DNA from: Pseudomonas sp.
Lineage (GTDB): Bacteria > Pseudomonadota > Gammaproteobacteria > Pseudomonadales > Pseudomonadaceae
Reading direction: 5' to 3'
Length of the DNA: 7,937 nt
NCBI GenBank assembly: GCA_003488145.1
Contig: DNMQ01000041.1
Location: 1-7,937 of the forward strand
Both the position numbers and the translations under genes were made by a program. Below, piece after piece: positions 1 to 6,123 of this stretch (positions are counted from its first letter, which is position 1; the number at the start of each line of letters is the position of its first letter). Under the pieces are notes generated by a model, which was not told the DNA's origin, did no database searches, and saw only the letters and a program-made list of their open reading frames with translations.

Positions 1-1430
1 CGACCGTTGCCGGACTGCTTGAAGCCGCCGAACGGCGCGGTCATGTCGCCGCCGTCGTACTGGTTGACCCACACGCTGCCGGCGCGCAACGCCCGCGCGG
101 TGCGGTGTGCCTTGGACAGGTCAGCGGTCCACACGGCCGCGGCCAGGCCGTAGGGCGTGTCGTTGGCGATCGCCACCGCTTCCTCGGCGCTGTCGAAGGT
201 GATCACCGACAGCACCGGGCCGAAGATTTCCTCCTGGGCGATCTTCATCGCATTGTCGACGCCATCGAAGATGGTCGGCTCGACGTACAGCCCGCCGGTT
301 TCCTCCAGCGTACGCTGACCGCCGATCAGCACCTGCGCCCCCGCCTCACGCCCGGCGTCGATGTAGCCGAGCACGGTATTCAGCTGCTGGGTATCCACCA
401 GCGCGCCGACGTTGGTCGCCGGGTCCAGTGGATTGCCCGGTTTCCAGCCCTTGAGCGCCTCGACCACCATGGGCAGGAAGCGCTCCCTGATCGATCGCTC
501 CACCAGCAGCCGTGAGCCGGCGGTGCAGACCTCGCCCTGGTTGAAGGCAATGGCGCCAGCCGCGGCTTGCGCTGCGGCCTGCAGGTCGGGCGCGTCGGCG
601 AAGACGATGTTCGGGCTCTTGCCTCCGGCCTCCAGCCAGACGCGCTTCATGTTCGATTCGCCGGCATAGATCATCAGCTGCTTGGCTACCCGCGTGGAAC
701 CGGTAAAGACCAGCGTGTCGACGTCCATGTGCAGCGCCAGCGCCTTGCCGACGGTGTGGCCGTAGCCCGGCAGGACGTTGAGCACGCCGGCCGGAATGCC
801 GGCGTCGATCGCCAGCTGGGCAATGCGGATGGCGGTCAGCGGCGACTTCTCGGACGGCTTGAGCACCACCGAATTGCCGGTGGCCAGTGCCGGGCCGAGC
901 TTCCAGCAGGCCATCATCAGCGGGAAATTCCACGGCACGATGGCCGCCACCACGCCAACCGGCTCGCGGGTGACCAGGCCGAGCTGGTCGTGAGGCGTGG
1001 CCGCCACTTCGTCGTAGATCTTGTCGATCGCCTCGCCGCTCCAGCGCAGCGCCCGCGCGGCGCCGGGGATGTCCACCGTCAGCGAGTCGCCGATCGGCTT
1101 GCCCATGTCGAGGGTCTCCAGCAGCGCCAGCTCCTCGCGGTGGGCTTCCAGCAGATCGGCGAAGCGGATCAGTACTGCCTTGCGCTTGGCCGGTGCCAGA
1201 CGCGACCAGCTGCCGGCATCGAATGTGGCACGGGCACTGGCCACCGCCCGCTCGGCATCGGCCTGGTCGCAGCTGGCGACCTGCGTCAGCACCCGCCCGT
1301 CCACCGGACTGATGCAGTCGAACTGGCCGCCGTCCGCCGCGGCGCAATACTCACCCTGGATAAAGGCGCGACCTTCGATGTGCAGGTCGCGGGCACGCTG
1401 TTGCCAGTCGGCGAGGGTCAGGGTGGGCAT
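1..1430 (-). CDS. puuC: PuuC/KauB-type aminoaldehyde dehydrogenase (C-terminus cut by window edge)
   Basis: NAD(P)+-dependent aldehyde dehydrogenase that should oxidise aminoaldehydes from polyamine or amine breakdown (gamma-aminobutyraldehyde, gamma-glutamyl- or guanidino-butyraldehyde, 3-aminopropionaldehyde) to the acids in the cytoplasm. I translated the minus strand from ATG at 1430-1428 and found 476 uninterrupted codons. Visible motifs are PWNFP (Asn168, oxyanion hole), VLKPSEKSP with cofactor-binding Lys191, FTGSTRVAK (242-250), LEAGGKSPN with general-base Glu267, FNQGEVCTAGSR with nucleophile Cys302, EEIFGPVLSV, and a C-terminal PFGGFKQSGNGR where the window ends. Compared with about 495-residue E. 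coli PuuC and P. aeruginosa KauB as I remember them, only about 20 residues are missing. The start is supported by an AGAGAGGA ribosome site seven bases upstream. It is divergent from an omega-amino acid aminotransferase, which suits amine catabolism. The family is certain; the exact substrate and symbol are inferred. Confidence 0.9.
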   Translation of the reverse strand, partial: MPTLTLADWQQRARDLHIEGRAFIQGEYCAAADGGQFDCISPVDGRVLTQVASCDQADAERAVASARATFDAGSWSRLAPAKRKAVLIRFADLLEAHREELALLETLDMGKPIGDSLTVDIPGAARALRWSGEAIDKIYDEVAATPHDQLGLVTREPVGVVAAIVPWNFPLMMACWKLGPALATGNSVVLKPSEKSPLTAIRIAQLAIDAGIPAGVLNVLPGYGHTVGKALALHMDVDTLVFTGSTRVAKQLMIYAGESNMKRVWLEAGGKSPNIVFADAPDLQAAAQAAAGAIAFNQGEVCTAGSRLLVERSIRERFLPMVVEALKGWKPGNPLDPATNVGALVDTQQLNTVLGYIDAGREAGAQVLIGGQRTLEETGGLYVEPTIFDGVDNAMKIAQEEIFGPVLSVITFDSAEEAVAIANDTPYGLAAAVWTADLSKAHRTARALRAGSVWVNQYDGGDMTAPFGGFKQSGNG

Positions 1431-1532
1431 GGTGCATCCTCTCTAGTCAGGTCTTCGGGCTGTGGAAAAGGCACCCTAAACCAGCGGCGCGGACCCTATC
1501 AATATTTTTTACGAACGGCCGGTCTATCGCCT

Positions 1533-1561
1533 TGTTTTGTTCGTTTTATTAAACATAGACT
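1533..1561 (+). promoter_or_regulatory. Candidate sigma-70 promoter for the aminotransferase gene
   Basis: A TTGTTT hexamer (1533-1538) lies 17 bases upstream of TAGACT (1556-1561), which matches TATAAT at four of six positions. This would start transcription near 1568 and leave a leader of about 55 bases. The elements overlap the inverted repeats of the control region, so a regulator bound there could block or guide polymerase. The match is modest and the site was found by eye. Confidence 0.35.
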
Positions 1562-1609
1562 CGATGAAAACCCTGCGGCTCGCCGTCGCAGCATAGCCGC
1601 TCGCCACCC

Positions 1610-1613
1610 GGAG
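1610..1613 (+). promoter_or_regulatory. Ribosome binding site fixing the aminotransferase start
   Basis: GGAG lies eight bases before the ATG at 1622. No equally well placed site serves the next Met codons, so it supports this start. Confidence 0.6.
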
Positions 1614-1621
1614 CCAGCCCC

Positions 1622-2947
1622 ATGTCACAGGATTTCCATCCCAACGCCTCGCCCGATCACTTCTGGATGCCCTTCACCGCCAACCGCCAGTTCAAGGCCA
1701 CGCCACGCCTGCTGGAGAGCGCCGAGGGCATGTATTACACGGCGAGCGACGGCCGCCAGGTACTCGACGGCACGGCCGGGCTCTGGTGCTGCAATGCCGG
1801 CCATGGCCGACGCGAGATCAGCGAAGCGGTGAGCAAGCAGATCGCCAAGATGGACTTCGCGCCGACCTTTCAGATGGGCCATCCGCTACCTTTCGAGCTG
1901 GCCGAGAAACTCGCCGCCATCAGCCCCGAAGGACTGAACCGGGTGTTCTTCACCAACTCCGGATCGGAGTCGGCGGATACCGCGCTGAAGATCGCCCTGG
2001 CCTATCATCGCGCCATCGGTCAGGGCTCACGCACGCGGCTGATCGGCCGCGAGCTGGCCTACCACGGCGTCGGTTTCGGCGGCATGTCGGTGGGCGGCAT
2101 GGCCAACAACCGCCGCGCCTTCGGCCCGATGCTGCCGGGCGTCGATCACCTGCCGCACACCCTCGATCTGCAGCGCAACGCCTTCAGCAAGGGCCTGCCG
2201 CAGCATGGCGTGGAACGGGCCGACGAACTGGAGCGGCTGGTGACGCTGCACGGCGCGGAGAACATCGCCGCGGTGATCGTCGAGCCCATGTCCGGCTCAG
2301 CCGGGGTGATCCTGCCGCCGGTGGGCTATCTGCAGCGGCTGCGCGAGATCACCGCCAAGCACGGCATTCTGCTGATCTTCGATGAGGTCATCACCGGCTT
2401 CGGCCGTGTCGGCGAAGCCTTCGCCGCGCAGCGCTGGGGCGTGACGCCGGACATCCTCACCTGCGCCAAGGGCCTGACCAACGGCGCGATTCCCATGGGC
2501 GCGGTGCTGGTCGCCGACCACCTGTTCGATGCGTTCATGAAGGGGCCGGAAAGCGTCATCGAGTTCTTCCACGGCTACACATACTCCGGGCACCCGGTGG
2601 CCTGCGCAGCGGCGCTGGCAACCCAGGAGATTTATCAGCAGGAGAATCTGTTCCAGAAGGCCATCGACCTGGAGCCCTACTGGCAGGAAGCACTGTTCAG
2701 CCTCAGGGACCTGCCCAACGTGATCGACATCCGCACGGTCGGGCTGGTCGCGGGTATCCAGTTCGCTGCCCATGCCGATGGCGTCGGCAAGCGCGGTTAC
2801 GAGGTGTTCCGGGAGTGTTTCGAGAAGGGCCTGCTGGTACGCGCCAGCGGCGACACCATTGCGCTGTCGCCGGCGCTGATCGTCGAGAAGGCCGAGATCG
2901 ACCAGATGATGGAGTTGCTCGCCGACGGTATCCGCCAGGCTGGCTGA
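1622..2947 (+). CDS. Omega-amino acid (beta-alanine):pyruvate aminotransferase, class III PLP enzyme
   Basis: Fold-type I PLP aminotransferase of 441 residues, full length for the group. It should move the terminal amino group of omega-amino acids or amines (beta-alanine, GABA and similar) to pyruvate, giving a semialdehyde and alanine in the cytoplasm. Visible landmarks are the N-terminal WMPFTANRQF (15-24), GLWCCNAGH with Trp55, TNSGSESADTALK (111-123) for cofactor phosphate binding, AYHG with Tyr147, IFDEVITGFGR with Asp254 that contacts the PLP pyridine nitrogen, CAKGLTNGAIPMG with Schiff-base Lys283, and HGYTYSGHPVACAA (317-330). These line up with the P. putida omega-amino acid:pyruvate enzyme as remembered, though this protein has its own variants (MSVGGMANNRRAF around 155-167). 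It is divergent from an aminoaldehyde dehydrogenase whose products are plausible substrates. The symbol (bauA or aptA) is withheld because substrate preference is not certain. Confidence 0.9.
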   Translation: MSQDFHPNASPDHFWMPFTANRQFKATPRLLESAEGMYYTASDGRQVLDGTAGLWCCNAGHGRREISEAVSKQIAKMDFAPTFQMGHPLPFELAEKLAAISPEGLNRVFFTNSGSESADTALKIALAYHRAIGQGSRTRLIGRELAYHGVGFGGMSVGGMANNRRAFGPMLPGVDHLPHTLDLQRNAFSKGLPQHGVERADELERLVTLHGAENIAAVIVEPMSGSAGVILPPVGYLQRLREITAKHGILLIFDEVITGFGRVGEAFAAQRWGVTPDILTCAKGLTNGAIPMGAVLVADHLFDAFMKGPESVIEFFHGYTYSGHPVACAAALATQEIYQQENLFQKAIDLEPYWQEALFSLRDLPNVIDIRTVGLVAGIQFAAHADGVGKRGYEVFRECFEKGLLVRASGDTIALSPALIVEKAEIDQMMELLADGIRQAG

Positions 2948-2968
2948 CGCAGCGCCCCGAGAGACGTG

Positions 2969-2994
2969 GCCCGGCCTGACGGATCAGGCCGGGC
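2969..2994. terminator. GC-rich hairpin between convergent genes, probable bidirectional terminator
   Basis: An 11-bp perfect stem, GCCCGGCCTGA (2969-2979) pairing with TCAGGCCGGGC (2984-2994), encloses a four-base CGGA loop. It lies in the 53-bp gap between the stop codons of the aminotransferase and znuA. No run of T follows on either strand, so it may act as a strong folded 3' end rather than a classic intrinsic terminator. Its position at a convergent junction favours a shared termination role. Confidence 0.65.
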
Positions 2995-3000
2995 ACTGGA

Positions 3001-4008
3001 TCAGAGCGATTCCAGGCAGCCGGCCAGGGTGTCGCCAAGGCCTTCCAGCAACTTTTCGTAACCCTTGGCATCGGTCGGCAGGCCGACGCCCAGCACGTCC
3101 AGCTCCGCCATCTTCACCGGCAACCCGGCAGTCAGCGTCTCGGCCAGGCGCGGACGCGCCGGCGGCTCGCTGAACACGCAGCTCGGCCCGGCCTGCTGCA
3201 ACCGCTCGCGCATCGCCGCCACATGCCGGGCGCCGGGTTGCGACTCACCACCGGCACTAAACACGCCGGCATGGCGTAGGCCGTAGGCCGCCTCGAAGTA
3301 GTCGTAGGCCTCGTGGAAAACGAAGAACGGCTTGTTCTGCACCTTGCTGAAGCGCTGCTTGAGACGGGCGTCGAGCGCCTCGACGCGCTGGGCGAAGGCC
3401 GCCGAGTTGGCCTGGTAGCGCTGTGCGTTGGCCGGGTCGGCGGCGGCCAGGTCAGCGGCCATGCGCTCGGCGATGATCAGGGCGTTGGCTGGCAGCAGCC
3501 ACAGGTGCGCATCGAGCGTGCCCGGCCGATGGTCATGGTCGTGCTCGTCGGCATGGGCGGTCTCGCCATGTGCGGCTTCGTCATGCTCGTGAGCATCATG
3601 GTCATGGCCGTCGTGATCGTCGTGATCGTCGTGATCGTGATGTTCAGCCTCGTCGTGCGCGTGCGCATCACCAAAACGACGCAGAGTCAGTTTTGGCACG
3701 TCCTGCACCGCCACGGTCGTGCCTTCACGAGCGCTCAGTGCGCGCGGCAGGAAGCTCTCCAGATCCGGGCCGATCCAGTAGAACAGCTGCGCATCGCGGA
3801 TACGCCGTACGTCGGACGGTCGCAGTGAGTAATGATGCGCCGAAGCGCTCGCCGGCAGCAGAACGTCAGGCTCACCGACGCCATCCTGAACCGCCGCGGC
3901 GATCAGCTGCAGCGGCTTGATGCTGGTCAGCACGCGGACTTCGGCGTGGGCGGACGCGGCGCCAGCAACCAGCGCCGCGAGCAAGGGAAGGGAGAAAAGA
4001 CGATTCAC
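3001..4008 (-). CDS. znuA: Zinc ABC transporter periplasmic binding protein ZnuA with His-rich loop
   Basis: High-affinity zinc-binding protein (cluster A-I) that delivers Zn2+ to ZnuB/ZnuC. Residues 1-22 are a signal peptide ending in SAHA before EVRV. Predicted zinc ligands are His58 (SAHHYSLRPSD), His168 (DAHLWL) and His232 (VFHEAYDYF). The spacing of 64 residues between the last two equals that of E. coli His143/His207. Cys277 and Cys331 are 54 apart, as in the E. coli Cys252-Cys306 disulphide. Between the first two ligands is an Asp/His-rich loop (about 116-160) with 16 histidines, making that interval some 27 residues longer than in E. coli. Both possible starts are GTG: I chose 4008 because GAG lies eight bases upstream and the protein then begins MNRLFSL. 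The in-frame GTG at 4017, with no visible ribosome site, would add three residues. It is divergent from zur-znuCB across a Zur-box-like site, so zinc repression is expected. Confidence 0.95.
   Translation of the reverse strand: MNRLFSLPLLAALVAGAASAHAEVRVLTSIKPLQLIAAAVQDGVGEPDVLLPASASAHHYSLRPSDVRRIRDAQLFYWIGPDLESFLPRALSAREGTTVAVQDVPKLTLRRFGDAHAHDEAEHHDHDDHDDHDGHDHDAHEHDEAAHGETAHADEHDHDHRPGTLDAHLWLLPANALIIAERMAADLAAADPANAQRYQANSAAFAQRVEALDARLKQRFSKVQNKPFFVFHEAYDYFEAAYGLRHAGVFSAGGESQPGARHVAAMRERLQQAGPSCVFSEPPARPRLAETLTAGLPVKMAELDVLGVGLPTDAKGYEKLLEGLGDTLAGCLESL
3611..3637. repeat. Three perfect 9-bp tandem repeats inside the znuA His-rich loop
   Basis: TCGTGATCG occurs three times head to tail (3611-3619, 3620-3628, 3629-3637). 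On the coding minus strand it gives repeated Asp/His units within HDHDDHDDHDGHDH. The unit is a multiple of three, so gain or loss of copies would change loop length without a frameshift. Confidence 0.85.
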
Positions 4009-4033
4009 GGGCGTCACTCGTACGGAGGGAATT

Positions 4034-4046
4034 GGTACATAATAAC
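4034..4046. promoter_or_regulatory. Candidate Zur box in the znuA-zur divergent promoter
   Basis: GGTACATAATAAC matches the remembered gammaproteobacterial Zur core GTTATANTATAAC at nine of twelve defined positions. The right half is better conserved than the left. It sits mid-gap between znuA and zur. It overlaps CATAAT (4038-4043, five of six for a zur-ward -10) and, on the minus strand, TATTAT (4044-4039, five of six for a znuA-ward -10). Zinc-loaded Zur bound here would block both promoters. Convincing -35 hexamers are not seen for either direction. The context makes the assignment likely, although the palindrome is imperfect. Confidence 0.6.
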
Positions 4047-4072
4047 GTCTCTACCCCAACACGTCGCCGCTC

Positions 4073-4558
4073 ATGTCCAAGACCCCGCTGGCCTGTACGC
4101 CCCACGACCATGACCATTGCGTCAGCCACGCGCTGGCCGAAGCCGACAGCCTCTGCGCGCGCCAGGGCGTACGCCTGACCGCCCTGCGCAAGCGTGTGCT
4201 GGAGCTGGTCTGGCAAAGCCACAGGCCGCTCGGCGCCTACGACATCCTCGCCGTACTGAGCGAGCAGGATGGCCGCCGCGCCGCGCCGCCCACCGTCTAC
4301 CGCGCGCTGGATTTCCTGCTGGAGAACGGCCTGGTGCATCGCATCGCGTCGCTCAACGCCTTCATCGGCTGCAGCCATCCGGAGCATCCGCACCAGGGCC
4401 AGTTCCTCATCTGCCGGCACTGCCACACCGCCATCGAACTCGAGCAACGCGCCATCGCCGAGGCCATCGACAGCGCCGCCGGCAGCGTCGGCTTCGCCGT
4501 CGAGGGGCAGACCGTGGAAGTGGTCGGCCTCTGCTCGAACTGCCGGAAAGCCGCATGA
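4073..4558 (+). CDS. zur: Zinc uptake regulator Zur (Fur family repressor)
   Basis: Zinc-responsive repressor of 161 residues that binds Zur boxes when loaded with Zn2+. The N-terminal winged helix spans about residues 22-90, with recognition helix [11 protein letters not shown] (72-82). A dimerisation domain follows. Structural zinc ligands are CRHC (Cys114, Cys117) and CSNC (Cys154, Cys157), with the 40-residue spacing of E. coli Zur Cys103/Cys143. Likely regulatory-site ligands are His89, Cys100, His107 and Glu122. The N-terminus has an unusual HDHDHC stretch (11-16). ATG at 4073 is the only sensible start: a stop codon lies in frame at 4043 and no start codon lies between, yet there is no clear Shine-Dalgarno. 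Its last bases form ATGA with the znuC start, so it is probably translationally coupled. Autoregulation through the upstream site is likely. In P. aeruginosa the orthologue has also been called np20. Confidence 0.95.
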   Translation: MSKTPLACTPHDHDHCVSHALAEADSLCARQGVRLTALRKRVLELVWQSHRPLGAYDILAVLSEQDGRRAAPPTVYRALDFLLENGLVHRIASLNAFIGCSHPEHPHQGQFLICRHCHTAIELEQRAIAEAIDSAAGSVGFAVEGQTVEVVGLCSNCRKAA

Positions 4559-5325
4559 GCGAGGTGCTGCTGCGGCTGGATGACATCCACGTGCGCTTCG
4601 CCAACCAGAACGTGCTGGAAGGCGCGCAACTGCAGGTGCATCGCGGCGAGATCGTCACCCTGATCGGCCCCAATGGCGCCGGCAAGACCACGCTGGTACG
4701 GGCCGTGCTGGGCTTGCTGAAACCTGATCGCGGCCAAGTCTGGCGCAAGCCGAAGCTGCGTGTCGGCTACATGCCGCAGAAGCTCCACGTGGACCCCACC
4801 CTGCCCTTGTCGGTGCTGCGCTTTTTGCGCCTGGTGCCCGGCGTCGACCGTGCCCGTGCGTTGGCGGCGCTGGGCGAAGTCGGTGCCGAACACGTCATCG
4901 ACAGCCCGCTGCAGAAGATTTCCGGCGGCGAGATGCAGCGTGTGCTGCTCGCCCGCGCCCTGCTGCGCGAACCGGAACTGCTAGTGCTGGATGAACCCGT
5001 ACAGGGTGTGGACGTGGCTGGCCAGGCCGAGCTGTACCGGTTGATCGGCGTACTGCGCGACCGTTACGGCTGCGGCGTGCTGATGGTTTCCCACGACCTG
5101 CATCTGGTGATGAGCGCCACCGACCAGGTGGTCTGCCTCAATCGCCACGTCTGCTGCTCGGGGCATCCGGAGCAGGTCAGCAGCGACCCGGCCTTCGTCG
5201 AGCTGTTCGGCCAGGACGCACGCAGCCTGGCGATCTACCACCACCAGCACGATCACAGCCACGACCTGCACGGCAGCGTGGTGACCGGCAAACCCCACGT
5301 CCACGGCCCGAACTGCAAGCACTAG
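4555..5325 (+). CDS. znuC: Zinc ABC transporter ATP-binding protein ZnuC
   Basis: Cytoplasmic ATPase of 256 residues that powers zinc import through ZnuB. In order it shows Walker [10 protein letters not shown] (38-46), Q-loop Gln75 in YMPQK, ABC signature ISGGEMQR (122-129), Walker B LLVLDEP (142-148) with catalytic Glu147, D-loop GVDV (151-154) and switch His180 in MVSHDLH. After the nucleotide-binding domain comes a His-rich tail (about 229-256) with [13 protein letters not shown] and a final HVHGPNCKH, which could sense or buffer zinc. The start is the ATG overlapping the zur stop by four bases (ATGA). The plus-strand frame is open farther upstream through zur, but that part is only an out-of-frame shadow of zur. 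znuB follows 12 bases after the stop, so co-transcription is expected. Confidence 0.95.
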   Translation: MSEVLLRLDDIHVRFANQNVLEGAQLQVHRGEIVTLIGPNGAGKTTLVRAVLGLLKPDRGQVWRKPKLRVGYMPQKLHVDPTLPLSVLRFLRLVPGVDRARALAALGEVGAEHVIDSPLQKISGGEMQRVLLARALLREPELLVLDEPVQGVDVAGQAELYRLIGVLRDRYGCGVLMVSHDLHLVMSATDQVVCLNRHVCCSGHPEQVSSDPAFVELFGQDARSLAIYHHQHDHSHDLHGSVVTGKPHVHGPNCKH

Positions 5326-5337
5326 ACAGAGCCTCCG

Positions 5338-6123
5338 ATGCCCGATTTCCTTCTCAACGCCCTGCTCGCCGGGCTCGCCCTGGCGCTGGTCGCCGGCCCG
5401 CTCGGCTCTTTCGTGGTCTGGCGGCGCATGGCCTATTTCGGCGACACCCTGTCCCATGCCGCGCTGTTCGGCGTCGCCCTCGGGCTGATGCTGGACGTCA
5501 ACCTGACCCTGGCGGTGACGGTCGGCTGCGTGCTGCTCGCGCTCTTGCTGGTCACCCTGCAGCAGCGCCAGCCGCTGGCCTCGGACACGCTGCTCGGCAT
5601 CCTCGCCCACAGCACGCTGTCGCTGGGCCTGGTGTCGCTGAGCTTCATGGATGACGTGCGCATCGACCTGATGGGCTATCTGTTCGGCGATCTGCTCGCC
5701 GTGGGACCGAGCGACCTGGCCTGGATCATCGGCGGCAGCGCCCTGGTGCTGCTGATGCTGATTCCGCTGTGGCGGCCGCTCTTGGCGATCACCGTGCACG
5801 AGGAGCTGGCCAAGGTCGAAGGGTTGCCGGTGGCCGGTATCCGCCTGGCGCTGATGCTGCTGATCGCCGTGGTGATCGCGGTGGCGATGAAGATCGTCGG
5901 CGTGCTGCTGATCACCTCGCTGCTGATCATTCCCGCGGCCGCAGCGCAACGCCATGCGCGCACGCCGGAGCAGATGGCCTTTGGCGCCAGCCTGCTGGGT
6001 ATCGTCGCGGTGTGCCTGGGTCTGACGCTGTCCTGGTTCGAAGACACCCCCGCCGGGCCCTCCATCGTGGTCAGCGCCGCCGCGCTGTTCCTGCTCAGCT
6101 TCGCCTGGCCGAAACGCGCCTGA
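5338..6123 (+). CDS. znuB: Zinc ABC transporter permease ZnuB
   Basis: Inner-membrane permease of the ABC-3 family, 261 residues, the usual size. Hydrophobic stretches fit seven or eight membrane helices, around 3-25, 43-73 (probably two), 84-104, 127-147, 168-200, 214-234 and 241-257. The early RRMAYFGDTLSHAALFGVALG region (29-49; quoted here 29-48 plus one residue) is characteristic of manganese/zinc permeases. HEELAKVEG (154-162) resembles the cytoplasmic coupling segment that docks on the ATPase. ZnuA supplies zinc from the periplasm and ZnuC supplies energy. The start at 5338 has only a weak ribosome site (AGAG at 5328-5331), consistent with coupling to znuC 12 bases upstream. The stop overlaps the next start as TGATG. 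Confidence 0.95.
   Translation: MPDFLLNALLAGLALALVAGPLGSFVVWRRMAYFGDTLSHAALFGVALGLMLDVNLTLAVTVGCVLLALLLVTLQQRQPLASDTLLGILAHSTLSLGLVSLSFMDDVRIDLMGYLFGDLLAVGPSDLAWIIGGSALVLLMLIPLWRPLLAITVHEELAKVEGLPVAGIRLALMLLIAVVIAVAMKIVGVLLITSLLIIPAAAAQRHARTPEQMAFGASLLGIVAVCLGLTLSWFEDTPAGPSIVVSAAALFLLSFAWPKRA

Larger units (their letters stand above)
1431..1621. promoter_or_regulatory. Divergent control region between aldehyde dehydrogenase and aminotransferase
   Basis: This 191-bp non-coding gap separates two divergent catabolic genes. Its centre (about 1498-1570) is clearly richer in A/T than the flanks, as expected for promoters. It contains three inverted repeats: ACGAAC (1511-1516) with GTTCGT (1539-1544), GTCTAT (1522-1527) with ATAGAC (1555-1560), and GTTT-N4-AAAC (1543-1554). 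Repeats of this kind are common operators for LysR, GntR or TetR-type regulators, but I cannot name the regulator and none is encoded in the window. No sigma-54 GG/GC element was seen on either strand. Confidence 0.6.

Noticed and set aside
346..1347. Long open minus-strand frame of 333 codons in another phase of the dehydrogenase gene
   Set aside because: It lies inside the aldehyde dehydrogenase but in a different frame, is Arg/Gly-rich with no recognisable motif, and the true frame carries all catalytic residues.
1573..1591. Small hairpin (CTGCG/CGCAG) in the aminotransferase leader as an attenuator or riboswitch
   Set aside because: Five-base arms with a nine-base loop are expected by chance in this GC content, and there is no alternative pairing or leader peptide.
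1431..1621. Sigma-54 promoter for the catabolic genes
   Set aside because: No GG-N10-GC element of acceptable quality was found on either strand of the gap.
567..1832. Plus-strand open frame of 421 codons crossing the divergent promoter into the aminotransferase
   Set aside because: It spans a regulatory gap and two confirmed genes, has no family motif, and results from high-GC antisense openness.
3611..3637. Short repeats considered as a CRISPR-like or regulatory repeat array
   Set aside because: The units are 9 bp with no spacers and code in frame for Asp/His within ZnuA.
3313..3828. Plus-strand frame opposite the znuA His loop that looks like a Val/Ile/Met-rich membrane segment
   Set aside because: The hydrophobic run is only the antisense reading of Asp/His codons (GTC/ATG/ATC). 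No gene is supported there.
4981..5955. Minus-strand open frame of 324 codons rich in Gln/His/Arg opposite znuC-znuB
   Set aside because: Low-complexity composition is typical of the antisense of GC-rich membrane protein genes. It covers two well-supported genes.
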